Below are positions 28,915 to 38,221 of a stretch of 64,000 bases of DNA, in pieces; positions within the stretch are counted from its first letter, which is position 1; every line of letters begins with the position of its first letter. The stretch covers positions 1 to 64,000 of the forward strand of contig CALXQW010000036.1 in assembly GCA_944390805.1 (NCBI GenBank), read 5' to 3'. Source of the stretch: an uncultured Opitutales bacterium (lineage in GTDB: Bacteria > Verrucomicrobiota > Verrucomicrobiia > Opitutales > Intestinicryptomonadaceae). Under the pieces are notes generated by a model, which was not told the DNA's origin, did not search any database, and worked only from the letters and a program-made list of their open reading frames with translations. Made by a program: the position numbers and the translations under genes.

Positions 28915-29925
28915 ATGGTGAGAATGTTTAATATAATTTCGGCAATGTTAAAGAAGGTCGGGCTGGATATGTTCATACTGAGCATATTTGCGGCAATATT
29001 GGTTGCGTATCTTGCTCCGTCCGTAGGGGTGGACCACGGCATATTTTCTTTGCGTTCCGCCGCCGAATGGGGTGTTGGGCTTATATTCTTTTTCTATGGA
29101 CTTCGCCTTAGCCCTCAGAAACTCAAACTTGGCTTAGTAAATGTAAAGCTGCATTTCATTGTGCAGATCTCAACATTTGTTGTATTTCCTATAGTGGTGT
29201 TGGCCGCCATGTTTCTTCTTGGATATTCAAGGAACGACTATTTGTGGACCGGTACATTTTTTCTTGCGAGTCTGCCTTCCACAGTTTCTTCATCTGTAGT
29301 GATGGTTGGCATAGCCCGGGGAAATATTCCTGCCGCCATATTCAATGCGAGTATCTCAAGCTTGCTTGGGGTTTTTATAACTCCGGCACTTATGGCATTA
29401 TATCTTTCTGGAGGTTTTGATGGAGTATCCTCAAATGGGCTTGGACAGACACTTCTAAAACTTATATTCCAGGTTATAGTTCCTCTTTCTGCCGGAGTTA
29501 TCTTAAATAAGAGGTGGGGAGAGTTTGCGGAGCGCAAGAAAAAGCTTTTGCGGCTATTTGACGAAACTATAATTGTTCTGATAGTTTACACATCGTTTTG
29601 TTCGTCGTTTGAGGACGGAATGTTTAAAGACTTTGCATTTTCCACGCTTTTGATTTTGTCGGCATGCATGATAGGTCTTTTCTTTTTTGTATTCCTGCTT
29701 GTGTGGTCTTTTTGTTCGGTTCTTAAATTTCCAATCGAAGACAGAATAACCGCAACATTTTGCGGCTCAAAGAAATCTTTGGTTCATGGTTCAGTGATGT
29801 CTAAAGTGATATTTCCAGATCCTGCTGTTGTGGGAATAATTCTTCTGCCTACTATGCTGTATCATGCCTTGCAGCTTATTATAGTTAGCATAATTGCACA
29901 GAAATTGGGAACTCGTAAGGATTAA
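28915..29925 (+). CDS. SBF-like (bile acid:sodium symporter superfamily) transporter
   Basis: 336 residues from the ATG at 28915, chosen because AAGGAA stands eight bases upstream. The frame is open 44 codons further, but that stretch is basic and has no family sequence. About nine to ten hydrophobic segments fill the chain. The PF13593-type pattern is visible: FFFYGLRLSPQKLKLGL, LPSTVSSSVVMVGIARGN, ASISSLLGVFITPAL and the C-terminal FCGSKKSLVHGSVMSKVIF. YfeH-like members are sodium-coupled organic-anion transporters of unknown substrate. The gene is divergent from arnD and followed by a terminator. Confidence 0.85.
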   Translation: MVRMFNIISAMLKKVGLDMFILSIFAAILVAYLAPSVGVDHGIFSLRSAAEWGVGLIFFFYGLRLSPQKLKLGLVNVKLHFIVQISTFVVFPIVVLAAMFLLGYSRNDYLWTGTFFLASLPSTVSSSVVMVGIARGNIPAAIFNASISSLLGVFITPALMALYLSGGFDGVSSNGLGQTLLKLIFQVIVPLSAGVILNKRWGEFAERKKKLLRLFDETIIVLIVYTSFCSSFEDGMFKDFAFSTLLILSACMIGLFFFVFLLVWSFCSVLKFPIEDRITATFCGSKKSLVHGSVMSKVIFPDPAVVGIILLPTMLYHALQLIIVSIIAQKLGTRKD

Positions 29926-29961
29926 ATCTTCTTTCTTCGGCAGAAATTAAGAGCTTTATTT

Positions 29962-30013
29962 AAAAAAATAACCGTTCCTTTAAGCTACCTATTTAAGGGC
30001 GGTTATTTTTTTG
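29962..30013. terminator. Terminator between the convergent SBF-like and bat genes
   Basis: AAAATAACCG and CGGTTATTTT pair, with an inner imperfect CCTTTAA/TTAAGG extension and T- and A-runs on either side. Confidence 0.75.
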
Positions 30014-30060
30014 CCTAATCTCTTGAATCCGGTTTTACTGATTCAAAACTTATAAAGTAT

Positions 30061-30792
30061 TTATCTATTTATAACCGGAACCAATTCCTTTGTGTCGGCC
30101 CAGCCTTTTTTGCCGTTTGCAGCCTCGACGTAAATGAATGAGTTTTTATCGCCTTTCTTTATATATGCAAGCTGGGCGGGCTGCAATACTGCAGATACGG
30201 GAGCTGTCGCAGCGGGCGAGAATCTCAGAGGCGTATCTGGAGATATTGCAACTGCCGTCGATGCGTATTCTCGCCAGTATGCTATTCCCATGGTCGAGAA
30301 AATAAATGCAGCAACTGATATCGCAAAGAGAAAGACTGTTGCGGCGGATCTTTTGCCATATAGAGTGGGCAGCGCATACAGAGCAATAGAAATCCAGAAG
30401 AACAGTGCTGCTATCCATGTCCATTCTGAATTGCTTAGCTCGTCGAAAAACTCATTGAATAGCCCATCAGATAGCGGAGAAAGAGAGTTTTCCTTCCTGA
30501 GTAACTCAAGCGCAGCCTTTGCTTCCGGAAAACGCGGATCTGCATATATGGAACGCATAAAATACAGTTCTGCCGTTCCAATTTCTCCAAGTTTTTGTGA
30601 GCAGCATGCAATATTGTAATATGTGCCAGATGCAGGCGCGTCTTTTGCCGACTCTAAAAAGTATGATTTTGCCTTTGCGTAGTCTGCCGACGCATACGCA
30701 TTGCAGCCAAGCCTGAACAGTTCGTCCGCATTTTGGGCATTAGCGCCCAACGCAGCAAAGAACATTAAAATTGCCAATCTTAAGATTCTCAT
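30061..30792 (-). CDS. batE: BatE-like TPR and SH3 membrane protein
   Basis: 243 residues: a signal peptide (MRILRLAILMFFAALGANAQ), two TPR units (ELFRLGCNAYASADYAKAKS; TYYNIACCSQKLGEIGTAEL), two transmembrane helices at about residues 127-185, and a small bacterial-SH3-like end (PAQLAYIKKGDKNSFIYVEA...GWADTKELVPV). This order is that of BatE, the last member of Bacteroides/Verrucomicrobia aerotolerance operons. Its start overlaps the batD stop by four bases (ATGA type). Partner role inferred: periplasmic scaffold for the BatA/B VWA proteins. It ends the operon. Confidence 0.8.
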   Translation of the reverse strand: MRILRLAILMFFAALGANAQNADELFRLGCNAYASADYAKAKSYFLESAKDAPASGTYYNIACCSQKLGEIGTAELYFMRSIYADPRFPEAKAALELLRKENSLSPLSDGLFNEFFDELSNSEWTWIAALFFWISIALYALPTLYGKRSAATVFLFAISVAAFIFSTMGIAYWREYASTAVAISPDTPLRFSPAATAPVSAVLQPAQLAYIKKGDKNSFIYVEAANGKKGWADTKELVPVINR

Positions 30793-32729
30793 TTTTGCAA
30801 GGTGTTTATAAGTTTCTTCAATCCTTCATTTAGCTCAGCAAGATTGAGGTCTTTTGTTTCAAAGTTTCCAAAGGCGAGTGCGTCTGCTCCGTCAAAATAG
30901 GTGCATAGGGCCTCTTTGTCTGCGTCTGACAGGTCTTTAGAGGATAGAATCTCCTTTGCCTCTCTGAGAGTAATTGCACCTATCTCATAGTCTGACATAC
31001 CGCTTAATACCGATTGCAACGCGCGGCGAGAGCTTAGGAAAAAGTCGTTTACTTTGCCCGCCGAGGCCGCCGCATTTGCGGCTTTTAATGCCTTTGAGAG
31101 AGTCTTTCTTGAAAGCACCCTGCGCGCGTACGCACTGTCTGAAAGTAGCCTGTTATTTCTTATCTTCCAAAATGCCCATGCCGAGAATATTGCAAGTATA
31201 AGAATTTGCAGCGCTATAAATTTTGGAGTGTCAACGCTCCATTCCTGTTTAGAGTTGTCTTTCTTGCCCGGAGCTTGCGTTATATTGCCAACAGTTGTCT
31301 GAGGGGAGTTTTGCTGGCTTTTATTCTGCACTTGCGCCTTTGATGGCCTTCCAGAATTAGATACGCCATTTTTTGCTGATACTAAGATCTCTATTTTTGG
31401 AGATTTTATTGTCTGATATTTCTGAGTGTCGGGGTCAAAATACGACATCTCAAATACTGGCGCCTCTTTTATATCGGGCGAGTTTGGCACCACAACATAT
31501 TCAAAGGTCTTTGTTCCCGCATATCCAAGGTTTTGGCTGTCGTCGGCAAATCCCGCAACTTTGGGAGTGTAGAATTTCCACTTTGGATTTTCCTGAAGCG
31601 GCGGCGGAGTTATTCTGTCGAAATTTCCAATACCGCTAACCTGCACCGTAAATGTACACGGGTCTCCTGCCGCAGTAGATACGGGGTCTATCTTTGCTCC
31701 CAATATTGAAAATTTCCCAACTGCACCGGAATAATTTACAGGGCGGCCTTGGAGGGGTAGGGGAAGTATTTCAATATCTTTGTTGTCCAGCGATTTCTTA
31801 AAGGGCAAAGACATTCCTCCTCCAAAACTCATACGGTCGAAGAAAGACATGTCCATCATCTCGTCGATGGAAATCTCCTTTGTGAAGACTCCTTGTACCT
31901 CAAAATCTAGCTGGTACTTTCCCACTTTAAGCGGAGTCAGCGCCGTAGTGTAAGTTATTGTAACCTTTTCCGGGTCTAAATCCTTATCTACAACGGGCTC
32001 CTCTTTAAAGCCGGGGCAGTTAAATTCATTAAGATTCTTTATCTGGGGAATTATCTGCGTTGGAATTATCCGAGCATTGAGAAGAGATTTATCGAAGGAA
32101 AATACAAGCTCCACCGGAACAGTTTCTCCTACATAAAGTTTCTCTCTTGGCAGTTTTAAATTTAAATGTATTTTTCCGTCTAAAGGCGCCTCTGCTGTCC
32201 TTGATAAGTTCTGCCTGGCAGCGGTTCTCATCATTCCAAAGTTTGACATAATCTGCGCAATAGAAGGCATTCCGCCACCTCCAAATCCGGTCATTCCTCC
32301 AAATGCCGCGCTTGCTGCGCTATTGGCGGATGAGGCGTTATCTGGAGCGTTATTGTCAACCTTAAGTGTGGCTTCAGGCACGGTGAAAGTTTTTCCTCCA
32401 TATGCTATGTTCCAAGATGGAATTGTATATGTGCCCTCCCTTTCAGCCGCGAAACCCAATGATAATGCTACTTGGGCTGATACCTCACCATTTATAATAG
32501 ATGTCTGGCTGCTTTGCGAAGATCCCGCATAGCGCAATCCAGAAGGAATCGGTATTTTATCCAGGCTTATCTGTGGAGACATATTCTTTAGAATAAGCGT
32601 ATATTGCGCAACCGCACCCGGACGGACCTCTTCTGGAGAAAAGGCCTTCAGTTCAATCCCAGGCTCTCCCGCCCCGAAAACTCGGGGCAGCGCGCTTAAA
32701 AATATTGCTATTGCAAGTAGTTTTCTCAT
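30789..32729 (-). CDS. batD: BatD-like oxygen-tolerance protein
   Basis: 646 residues with a signal peptide (MRKLLAIAIFLSALPRVFGA). The periplasmic part holds repeated immunoglobulin-like beta domains typical of BatD: PGIELKAFSPEEVRPGAVAQ then YTLILKNMSP; LYVGETVPVELVFSF; FTVQVSGIGNFDRITPPPL followed by FEYVVVPNSPDIKEAPVF. A Met/Gly-rich patch lies near residues 145-160. One transmembrane helix is near residue 520 (FIALQILILAIFSAWAFW), followed by a cytoplasmic helical region with a LPGRTREV-like helix bundle (SDYEIGAITLREAKEILSS). It sits between batBC and batE with tight spacing. Confidence 0.85.
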   Translation of the reverse strand: MRKLLAIAIFLSALPRVFGAGEPGIELKAFSPEEVRPGAVAQYTLILKNMSPQISLDKIPIPSGLRYAGSSQSSQTSIINGEVSAQVALSLGFAAEREGTYTIPSWNIAYGGKTFTVPEATLKVDNNAPDNASSANSAASAAFGGMTGFGGGGMPSIAQIMSNFGMMRTAARQNLSRTAEAPLDGKIHLNLKLPREKLYVGETVPVELVFSFDKSLLNARIIPTQIIPQIKNLNEFNCPGFKEEPVVDKDLDPEKVTITYTTALTPLKVGKYQLDFEVQGVFTKEISIDEMMDMSFFDRMSFGGGMSLPFKKSLDNKDIEILPLPLQGRPVNYSGAVGKFSILGAKIDPVSTAAGDPCTFTVQVSGIGNFDRITPPPLQENPKWKFYTPKVAGFADDSQNLGYAGTKTFEYVVVPNSPDIKEAPVFEMSYFDPDTQKYQTIKSPKIEILVSAKNGVSNSGRPSKAQVQNKSQQNSPQTTVGNITQAPGKKDNSKQEWSVDTPKFIALQILILAIFSAWAFWKIRNNRLLSDSAYARRVLSRKTLSKALKAANAAASAGKVNDFFLSSRRALQSVLSGMSDYEIGAITLREAKEILSSKDLSDADKEALCTYFDGADALAFGNFETKDLNLAELNEGLKKLINTLQK

Positions 32730-32743
32730 ATCGAAATTATCTT

Positions 32744-35638
32744 CTACCAGTCTTTATAACTTTTTTCTTCGTATCTATCTTGGACATCGCCGTAGCCTTT
32801 AAATGGCAGGCGTTTTTCGTCCGCCTTTAGAGAGTTGAGCATCTGGACGGCCTCGCGGCGGGTCATGACACCCTCGGCACTCCTATAATTTTCGTCAATT
32901 GCGCCCCCCGTTTCCTCTCCGGGAGCAACACCTTTTTGCTCTTCTTCTGAGTCTTTTTTCTCTTCAGATGCATTTGCGGCGGCAAGTTCCTGTTCCTTTT
33001 TGTCGGCGGCTTGCTCTTCTTTGCCTTCAGAGGCTGCCTTTTTATCTTCCTTCTTGTCTGCGGAATCTACGGCCTGTTCCTGAGGCCCTTTTTGAGAGCC
33101 TGCAGATTCTGTTTCCGAAGAGTCTTTTTTAGGTTGCTGTTCGGAAGATTGTCCGGATTGATCCTTTTTATCCTGATTGTCTTGACCTTGAGGTTCAGAC
33201 TTATCCTTGTCGGCATTCTGTTTGTTCTGCTCTTGCCCGGATTTGTCTTTATTCTCATCGGATTGCTTGGATTTATCCTTATCCGCCTGGTCTTCCTTTT
33301 GGTTGTTGTTCTTGTTCTCCTGATTGTTGCCGTTTTGGTTATCCTTCCCGGATTGTTCGTTATTCTGGTTCTGTTGGCTATTTTGATTATCCTTATTTTG
33401 CTGCTTGTCCTGATTCTCCTTATTTTGGCTGTCTTTCTGATCTTGATTTTGCTGGTTCTGATTATTCTGTTGTTGATTCTGTTGATCTTGGTTGCTGTTC
33501 TGATTTTGCTGGTTATTCTGATTGTTTTGCTGATTCTGTTGGTCTTGGTTCTGTTGGTTATTCTGCTGATTTTGGTTATTCTGATCCTGTTGGTTATTCT
33601 GCTGGTTTTGGTTCTGCTGATTATTCTGGTTATCCTGATTCTGGTTGTTATCTTGCTTGTCGCGCAGGAGTTTTTTAAGTTCTTCGATTATCTTAGATAA
33701 AGTTTCAGAACTTTTGTCCAACATTGAAACAATATCGTTGTTTTTTGACAGCGACGCTTTGAGAGAGTTTTTTACTCCTCTTACATTTTTTAAACTTTGA
33801 TCTGTCTGGGGAAGTTCGGAGTCTAGCGTCTTTGCGCTCTCAAAGTTTCTTATGGATTTATCTAGCAGTTCATCAACATTCTTTGCACCTGCGCTTATCG
33901 ACTCATTTTGTGCTTTAGCATCGTCTGAAGCTTTTTTTGCGGCTTCGCACTGCGATATTGCCTGCTTTACTTTCTGTTGAAACTCGTCCGACTCTATTTT
34001 CGGCCTGGCTTGTCCCTCCTGTTTCGGCCCAATAGCATCATTTTCCGCACTTTGCTGTTTTGCGGCCTTAGGCTCATCGTTCTTGTTTGGATTATTCTTT
34101 AAGAACTCCTTCTCCTCTTTCAATAGCGGAACCGCCTCTTGGAGAATAGCCATTCCTCCATTTATGCAGGCCATATTTGCAGCCTGTGCTTGCGAAGCAT
34201 TCTTCTGAAATTCAGATATCGATGCAATTTTTTCATAGGCGTTTTTTGCATCTTTATAATCGGCTATTGCTGTGTTGAAATATGCTTTTGCGTGAAGTTT
34301 AAGATCGTCTGAAATTTTTACCGCATGCGCGTATAGCTTTCTTGCATGCGCTAAGTCTCCGTATGCTTGGGCATCGACTGCAGCGTTGAAAACCTCGCGA
34401 GGGGTACTGTCGGCATCCGGCTCAAATTTTTCTGCAGCCTCGCTCTTTTCTTCCTTTTGCACATTTTCTGCTGAAGTGTTGCCTACTTCTTCTGAGGGCT
34501 GCACAATAGCCTTCGGAGCTGATTGCACTCCGCTGGAAGTATCGGATACGGTTTGCCCCCTTGATATCTGCGGAAGAACTGTAAGGCAGAGCGCAAGCAT
34601 TCCAAGCATTGCGTTGCGTGCGGCTTTCGCCCTTGCTCGTTTTGCGAACAACTTGCGGGTGCCGATGAGAGTCTCAAGCGCAAGCAATATAAGCGCCAAT
34701 GCCAGCGGTATTTGGAATCTCTCTATGGCCATATGTTTCATCTTTGCCGACAGTTCCTGTTGAGGTATGCTTTTCAATCCGTCCTCGTATATCTTTTCCA
34801 TTCCGTCTGCGGATAGATTTTCGTAGAACCCGCCTGTAGCCGAGGCTATCTCCTTTAAGGTTTTTTCGTTCAAGCGGCTTGTTATGACGCGTCCATTCTC
34901 GTCTTTTACATAGCTTATATTTCCGTATTCGTCTGCCACGGGAACCGGCTCTCCGGAGGCGCTACCAACCCCGAGCGTGAATATCTTAACACCGCGCCCT
35001 GCGGCGGCCTTAGCCGTAGATACAGCCTCGTCCTCGAGCTCTTCGCCGTCGCTTATAAGTATTATTATCTTGTGGTTTGTAGTTCCGGCAAATGCGCTTT
35101 CTGCTTCTTTTATGGCGGCTGAGATGTTTGTTCCGCCGCGCTGGATTATCCTTGTATTTATGGCATCGAGCGACATCTCAAATGCGTGGTAGTCGAGCGT
35201 CATAGGGCATTGCAAAAATGCCTGACCGCTGAACGCCACAAGACCTATCCGGTCTCCCTTGAGCTTCCCAAGCAAATCTGTTATTGCAAGTTTTGCCCTT
35301 GTGAGCCTATCTGGCCTGACGTCTTTTGCGAGCATGCTTTTGCTTGTGTCTATCGCAAATACTATATCTATGCCCCTGCTTTTAGCCTCCTGCCATATGT
35401 ATCCATATTGCGGGCGCGCAAGCGCAACAAAAAGGGCAGCAATGCCAGCCACAACAAGAGCCTGCTTAAGTATTATTCTGCCTCTACTCGCACTGCTCGA
35501 CAGAAGATTTATGAGCTTGGCAGACACAAATTTTGCCAGCATGTCAGCCCTGGTCCTGTAAGACCATACTGAAACTGCAACCGCCAAAACTACGGCAACT
35601 GCGCCTATATAAAGCCAATATTGATGAAAAAATGTCAT
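32744..35638 (-). CDS. Fused BatB-BatC: VWA domain, TPR and Q/N-rich tail
   Basis: 964 residues. There are N-terminal transmembrane helices (about 10-25 and 58-78), a VWA domain with an intact MIDAS (FAIDTSKSMLAKDVRPDRL, near 95; RGGTNISAAIKEA; SDGEELEDEA), and a transmembrane segment near 310-330, which together form BatB. After a Ser/Glu-rich linker, TPR-like helices (VDAQAYGDLAHARKLYAHAV, KAYFNTAIADYKDAKNAYEK, about 410-470) represent BatC. Residues about 659-780 are almost pure Gln/Asn/Asp, then Lys/Glu/Asp-rich to about 920. The end (MLNSLKADEKRLPFKGYGD, KSYKDW) is the conserved BatC terminus. In other genomes batB and batC are usually separate. The start overlaps the batA stop by four bases. 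Confidence 0.85.
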   Translation of the reverse strand: MTFFHQYWLYIGAVAVVLAVAVSVWSYRTRADMLAKFVSAKLINLLSSSASRGRIILKQALVVAGIAALFVALARPQYGYIWQEAKSRGIDIVFAIDTSKSMLAKDVRPDRLTRAKLAITDLLGKLKGDRIGLVAFSGQAFLQCPMTLDYHAFEMSLDAINTRIIQRGGTNISAAIKEAESAFAGTTNHKIIILISDGEELEDEAVSTAKAAAGRGVKIFTLGVGSASGEPVPVADEYGNISYVKDENGRVITSRLNEKTLKEIASATGGFYENLSADGMEKIYEDGLKSIPQQELSAKMKHMAIERFQIPLALALILLALETLIGTRKLFAKRARAKAARNAMLGMLALCLTVLPQISRGQTVSDTSSGVQSAPKAIVQPSEEVGNTSAENVQKEEKSEAAEKFEPDADSTPREVFNAAVDAQAYGDLAHARKLYAHAVKISDDLKLHAKAYFNTAIADYKDAKNAYEKIASISEFQKNASQAQAANMACINGGMAILQEAVPLLKEEKEFLKNNPNKNDEPKAAKQQSAENDAIGPKQEGQARPKIESDEFQQKVKQAISQCEAAKKASDDAKAQNESISAGAKNVDELLDKSIRNFESAKTLDSELPQTDQSLKNVRGVKNSLKASLSKNNDIVSMLDKSSETLSKIIEELKKLLRDKQDNNQNQDNQNNQQNQNQQNNQQDQNNQNQQNNQQNQDQQNQQNNQNNQQNQNSNQDQQNQQQNNQNQQNQDQKDSQNKENQDKQQNKDNQNSQQNQNNEQSGKDNQNGNNQENKNNNQKEDQADKDKSKQSDENKDKSGQEQNKQNADKDKSEPQGQDNQDKKDQSGQSSEQQPKKDSSETESAGSQKGPQEQAVDSADKKEDKKAASEGKEEQAADKKEQELAAANASEEKKDSEEEQKGVAPGEETGGAIDENYRSAEGVMTRREAVQMLNSLKADEKRLPFKGYGDVQDRYEEKSYKDW
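33295..33663. repeat. Low-complexity CAR/AAY codon tract in batBC
   Basis: The DNA is a run of near-repeats of CAG/CAA and AAT/AAC codons on the minus strand, seen here as TTGTTGGTTATTCTG-like units. It encodes the Q/N-rich segment and creates a long hydrophobic open frame on the plus strand that is only a shadow. Such tracts can expand or contract by slippage. Confidence 0.85.
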
Positions 35639-36672
35639 GGCAAAGTCCTGTATCTTGTGTTGGCTAAAAGACTCTCAAGCCCAAGCAAAAGCAGCGCCGC
35701 TATAACCGGCCACGCGAAAAGTTCCGTGTATGTTGTAAAGCTCCTGAGCTTTACGCTTGTCTTCTCAAGCCTGTCTATCTGGTTGTATATAGAGCTTAAC
35801 TGGTCGAAATCCATTGCCCTGTAAAATCTGCCGTTCGTCATTTTTGCTATGCTTTCCAGCGTGCTTTCGTCCATAGCGCTTTGGGCGTCGCCCCCGTAAA
35901 TAGGCCTCCCGCGAGAATCCCTAAGCAAGTTGCCAGATTCGTCCAATCTCGCCATGGGAACTATTCCGTTTTCTCCTGCGGCTATTGTGTATATCTTTAT
36001 GTCGAAACTCTTCGCAGCTTCTGCGGCAGCCAGCGGAGTTATCTTTCCGGCATTATTTTCGCCGTCGGTAAGCAGTATTATCACCTTGGACTTTGAATTT
36101 TTAACTTCCCTAAGGCAGTTTACACTCATAGCTATGGCGGAACCTATCGCAGTTCTGTTGCCGTCTATGACGCCTATTTCAAGCCTGTCCAAATTCTTTA
36201 GAAGCCAGTCGTGGTCGAGCGTTATAGGAGAGACTAAAAATGAGTTCGCCGCAAAGGCTATCATTCCTATCCTGTCGTTCGGGCGCTTTTTTATAAAGTC
36301 GTCAACAACTCTCTTGACCGCATCGAGCCTTGTGAGCATTTCATTTGCTCCCCTTGAAAAATCGAGAGCCGACATAGAACCCGACACGTCCACAGCAAGC
36401 ATTATGTCTATGCCGCTTTCCTCCCTTTCACTGTATCCCTCGCCGAGCCTAGGACGCGCTATTGCCACTATTATAAGCGCCAGCGCCAACAGTCTTAGCG
36501 TAAAGAGCAAAGAGCCCATGCGGGTTTTTCTTTTCTTCATTGCCACCTTGGCAATGGCTACACTCGAAAACAGCAGTGTTGCACCCTTGCCGCTCCTCGA
36601 GCGCAGAAACGCCAAGACGGGCAGAGCAAGCAACAGCCAGAGAAATTCGGGATTGTTAAATTCAAAATTCAT
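35635..36672 (-). CDS. batA: BatA, membrane VWA protein
   Basis: 345 residues. There are two N-terminal hydrophobic segments (FLWLLLALPVLAFLRSR and LLFTLRLLALALIIVAIARP), a VWA domain with canonical MIDAS DVSGS (MLAVDVSGSMSALDF, near 92), GNRTAIGSAIAMSV (Thr of the site) and LLTDGENNAG (Asp), and a C-terminal transmembrane helix (LFAWPVIAALLLLGLESLL). This is the aerotolerance-type BatA layout (N-terminal helices, VWA, C-terminal helix). The four-base overlaps with both neighbours suggest translational coupling. Confidence 0.92.
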   Translation of the reverse strand: MNFEFNNPEFLWLLLALPVLAFLRSRSGKGATLLFSSVAIAKVAMKKRKTRMGSLLFTLRLLALALIIVAIARPRLGEGYSEREESGIDIMLAVDVSGSMSALDFSRGANEMLTRLDAVKRVVDDFIKKRPNDRIGMIAFAANSFLVSPITLDHDWLLKNLDRLEIGVIDGNRTAIGSAIAMSVNCLREVKNSKSKVIILLTDGENNAGKITPLAAAEAAKSFDIKIYTIAAGENGIVPMARLDESGNLLRDSRGRPIYGGDAQSAMDESTLESIAKMTNGRFYRAMDFDQLSSIYNQIDRLEKTSVKLRSFTTYTELFAWPVIAALLLLGLESLLANTRYRTLP

Positions 36673-37289
36673 TTTTTTGCATTTATTTTATCTTCGTGCG
36701 CCTTAGAGGCGGACGTTTTTGCGCTTTCCCTGCGTTTGTTGTCCGATTGGATAAAATCGCAGGCTATGTCAAAAAGCTCGTCGCGTTCTGCGGCCATGAA
36801 TGAGTGCTTTGCAAATTTTGCCTTGTCGGCAAGTTCAAGCATCTTTGAGAGCTTATCGCGCGAGGTTTCATCGAATTGGTCGGATTCTGCCGCAGCCGCT
36901 ATAAATTCCGGCGTTGTCTGTTCCGGGGCTGGTATGCCGCATACAGCGCCTATATATCCTCTTACAGCGTCGGATATGCGCTCTGCATATTTCTTTTCGC
37001 CGTCATTTTCTGGCTGTGCCTTCGCCCTCATAAGGAGCAGCATTGCTGCTTCATATGGAGTTGGCGGCGGCGCCGCCGGACGCCTGAATATTATGTATGA
37101 TACCAGCGCCAAAATCAGAACCCCAAGAAGAATGTACAGCCAATACGCCTCCCAAAAACCTTCTCCTATCTTTCCGATAGGCGCGGCTATTTCCGGAAAA
37201 TTTACACCGTCTGTCTGGGCCGCAAGACGCGCGCAAAATAGCGCGGCCGAACCCAAAATTAAAGCCGTTTTACCATGCCTTAAAAACAT
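36669..37289 (-). CDS. DUF4381-like membrane protein of the Bat operon
   Basis: 206 residues: a signal-like start (MFLRHGKTALILGSAALFCARLAAQ), a short periplasmic part, one transmembrane helix at about residues 50-68 (YWLYILLGVLILALVSYIIF), and a cytoplasmic helical domain (RISDAVRGYIGAVCGIPAPE, TTPEFIAAAAESDQ, LADKAKFAKHSF). This is the pattern of the small protein between DUF58 and batA in such operons. Its end is Lys/Ala/Ser-rich and overlaps the batA start. The molecular role is unknown. Confidence 0.75.
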   Translation of the reverse strand: MFLRHGKTALILGSAALFCARLAAQTDGVNFPEIAAPIGKIGEGFWEAYWLYILLGVLILALVSYIIFRRPAAPPPTPYEAAMLLLMRAKAQPENDGEKKYAERISDAVRGYIGAVCGIPAPEQTTPEFIAAAAESDQFDETSRDKLSKMLELADKAKFAKHSFMAAERDELFDIACDFIQSDNKRRESAKTSASKAHEDKINAKK

Positions 37290-37292
37290 ATA

Positions 37293-38216
37293 TTAAACGC
37301 CTCTCTTTCTTCTGTCGAAGAATTTCTTCAGTTCCACCGCAAAAGGCTCTCCGGCTGTAAGCTCGACAGAGTCAACCCCTATCTTTGCCAGCCCCTTGGA
37401 AAATGCCTCCCGCCTTTGCTCGTTTAGCTTTTCATAGGCGTCGCGGGCGCTTTTGCTCGAAGTGTCCAACTCAACTATCTCGCCGGTCTCGGAGTCTTCC
37501 AGCGTTATTATTCCTACGGCAGGAATCCGCCTTTCCCTCTCGTCGGATATGACGAAACATACAAGGTCGTGCCTGCGGTTGGTCAAATCTAAAGCCCTTA
37601 TCACCTTTGTCTCGCTCTTGCCGTCGGGATCGGGCAATCGCCCGTCTGGCCCTTGTAGGAAATCGCTTATAAGCACCACTATAGACCTGCGCTTTAACAG
37701 CATGTTGATGTCATCAAGCGTCTTTGCTATATCCGTATTCCTGCGCTTTGGCTCGAAAAACAAAACCTCCCTTATAAGGCGTAGTATATGTTCCCTGCCT
37801 TTCCTCGGCGGAATTAAAAGCTCTATGCCGTCGGTAAAAATAGCAAGCCCAACCTTGTCACCATTGCGGGCCGCAGAGAAGGCTATTGTGCTTGCAGCCT
37901 CCGCGGCAAGTTCGCGCTTTGACGCATTTGAACTTCCAAAAGATTCGCTCGCAGAAAGGTCAACTGCTATCATTACTGTTAGTTCGCGCTCTTCACGGTA
38001 TGTCTTTACATGGGCCTTGCCGGTGCGCGCGGTTACATTCCAGTCTATAGACCTTATCTCGTCTCCAGGTTGGTATTCGCGCGACTCCTCAAAGTCCATG
38101 CCCCTGCCTTTGAACACGCTGTGGTACGCCCCGGCAAGCGCCTCCGTGACATCTCTGCGGGTGCGGATTTCTATATTCCGCACCTTCTTTAGCATCTGGG
38201 ATACCCTGTCGTCCAT
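37293..38216 (-). CDS. DUF58 domain protein (VWA-like)
   Basis: 307 residues, cytoplasmic. The DUF58 core is clear: FKGRGMDFEESREYQPGDEI then RSIDWNVTARTGKAHVKTYR (residues about 34-75). A VWA-like domain follows, with AVDLSASESFG keeping the DxSxS form, FSAARNGDKVGLAIFTDGIE and VVLISDFLQGPDG. In MoxR operons this protein pairs with the AAA+ ATPase. Its start comes five bases after the moxR stop, so co-expression is near certain. Confidence 0.9.
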   Translation of the reverse strand: MDDRVSQMLKKVRNIEIRTRRDVTEALAGAYHSVFKGRGMDFEESREYQPGDEIRSIDWNVTARTGKAHVKTYREERELTVMIAVDLSASESFGSSNASKRELAAEAASTIAFSAARNGDKVGLAIFTDGIELLIPPRKGREHILRLIREVLFFEPKRRNTDIAKTLDDINMLLKRRSIVVLISDFLQGPDGRLPDPDGKSETKVIRALDLTNRRHDLVCFVISDERERRIPAVGIITLEDSETGEIVELDTSSKSARDAYEKLNEQRREAFSKGLAKIGVDSVELTAGEPFAVELKKFFDRRKRGV

Positions 38217-38221
38217 ATTTA

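Noticed and set aside
33011-33700. 229-residue very hydrophobic plus-strand frame made mostly of Leu, Ile and Val
   Set aside because: It is the exact complement of the Q/N codon tract in batBC. Gln and Asn codons read backwards give Leu, Ile and Val codons, so it is a shadow.
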